From Deltaproteobacteria bacterium (GTDB lineage: Bacteria > Desulfobacterota > Syntrophia > Syntrophales > UBA2210), in assembly GCA_016933215.1 (NCBI GenBank), contig JAFGBH010000042.1, positions 1 through 40,622 on the forward strand: a stretch of 40,622 nucleotides of DNA. The letters are read 5' to 3'. Of this stretch, positions 40,533-40,622 are shown in pieces. How positions within the stretch are numbered: position 1 is the stretch's first letter; each line of letters opens with the position of its first letter. The notes below the pieces were generated by a model. The model did not search any database. It saw only the letters and a list, made by a program, of their open reading frames with translations, and was not told where the DNA came from. The translations under genes were made by a program, and so were the position numbers.

Positions 40533-40622
40533 GAATTGAACTGAAAAGCGAGCGCATTCCCCGTTGCTTGCAGCGGGGTTAGCGAGCGAATAATAAGTAA
40601 CATTTTCCTTGACAGTCGGAGA
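40533..40622. repeat. dispersed hairpin repeat, copy E (cut by the window end)
   Basis: The most complete left half of the family: GAATTGAACTGAA, AGCGAGCG (40547-40554), CATTCCCCGTTG, loop CTTG, CAGCGGGG, TT, AGCGAGCG (40581-40588), AATAATAAGTAACATTTTCC and TTGACAGTCGGAGA at the edge. The end matches sequence at 1314-1323 in copy A, where the CCCCGCAA stem continues. Confidence 0.75.

Overview
The window looks like a piece of the chromosome of a strictly anaerobic Desulfobacterota (former Deltaproteobacteria) species, a sulfate reducer or syntroph type. This is inferred from gene content: a heterodisulfide-reductase/Flx electron-bifurcating cluster next to NfnAB transhydrogenase, an AhbB-type siroheme decarboxylase beside hemL (siroheme-dependent heme route), F-ATPase c subunits with signal-peptide-like leaders, and NtrC-family regulation. 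No rRNA, tRNA, CRISPR array, complete insertion sequence or prophage was seen.

Layout. 1-7.5 kb: an accessory start with a C-terminally truncated formylglycine-enzyme-like gene, repeats, a secreted alpha/beta hydrolase, a penicillin-acylase-family Ntn hydrolase, a ClC anion transporter with CBS domains, and engB. 7.6-19.4 kb: a nine-gene redox block, all on + : a giant HdrA (HdrA core interrupted by a GltD/NfnB module and followed by a second HdrA), an MvhD/FlxD protein, an FrhB-like Fe-S protein, hdrC, hdrB, an Fe-S protein, an NAD(P)H/FAD reductase, then nfnA and nfnB behind their own promoter-like sequence. 19.4-22.1 kb: ribD, a NusG paralog and an RNase Z-like hydrolase. 22.1-24.0 kb: a repeat island, a release-factor-like rescue protein and a toxin-antitoxin pair with a clear palindromic operator. 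23.7-30.0 kb: a first c-subunit gene, ahbB-hemL, a small helix-hairpin-helix protein inside an inverted repeat, gmd-fcl (GDP-fucose), and an atpZ-atpI-atpB F0 operon closed by a terminator. 30.2-38.2 kb: two small membrane genes, an NtrC-type regulator with its Cache/PAS histidine kinase, and, divergent from them, a second c-subunit gene followed by an output-less Cache sensor. 38.3-40.6 kb: three envelope-related genes and another repeat copy.

How it fits together. The redox block should exchange electrons between NAD(P)H, ferredoxin and a disulfide substrate, while the F0 genes couple ion gradients to ATP. The second c-subunit gene has two sigma-54-like promoters and an upstream 23-bp palindrome, and lies next to an NtrC/histidine-kinase pair. 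This suggests, but does not prove, that c-ring supply is under enhancer-dependent control. A dispersed hairpin repeat family (five copies seen) punctuates the window, and one copy supplies the stop codon of the histidine kinase.

Functions are assigned from sequence motifs recognised by eye; no database search was run.
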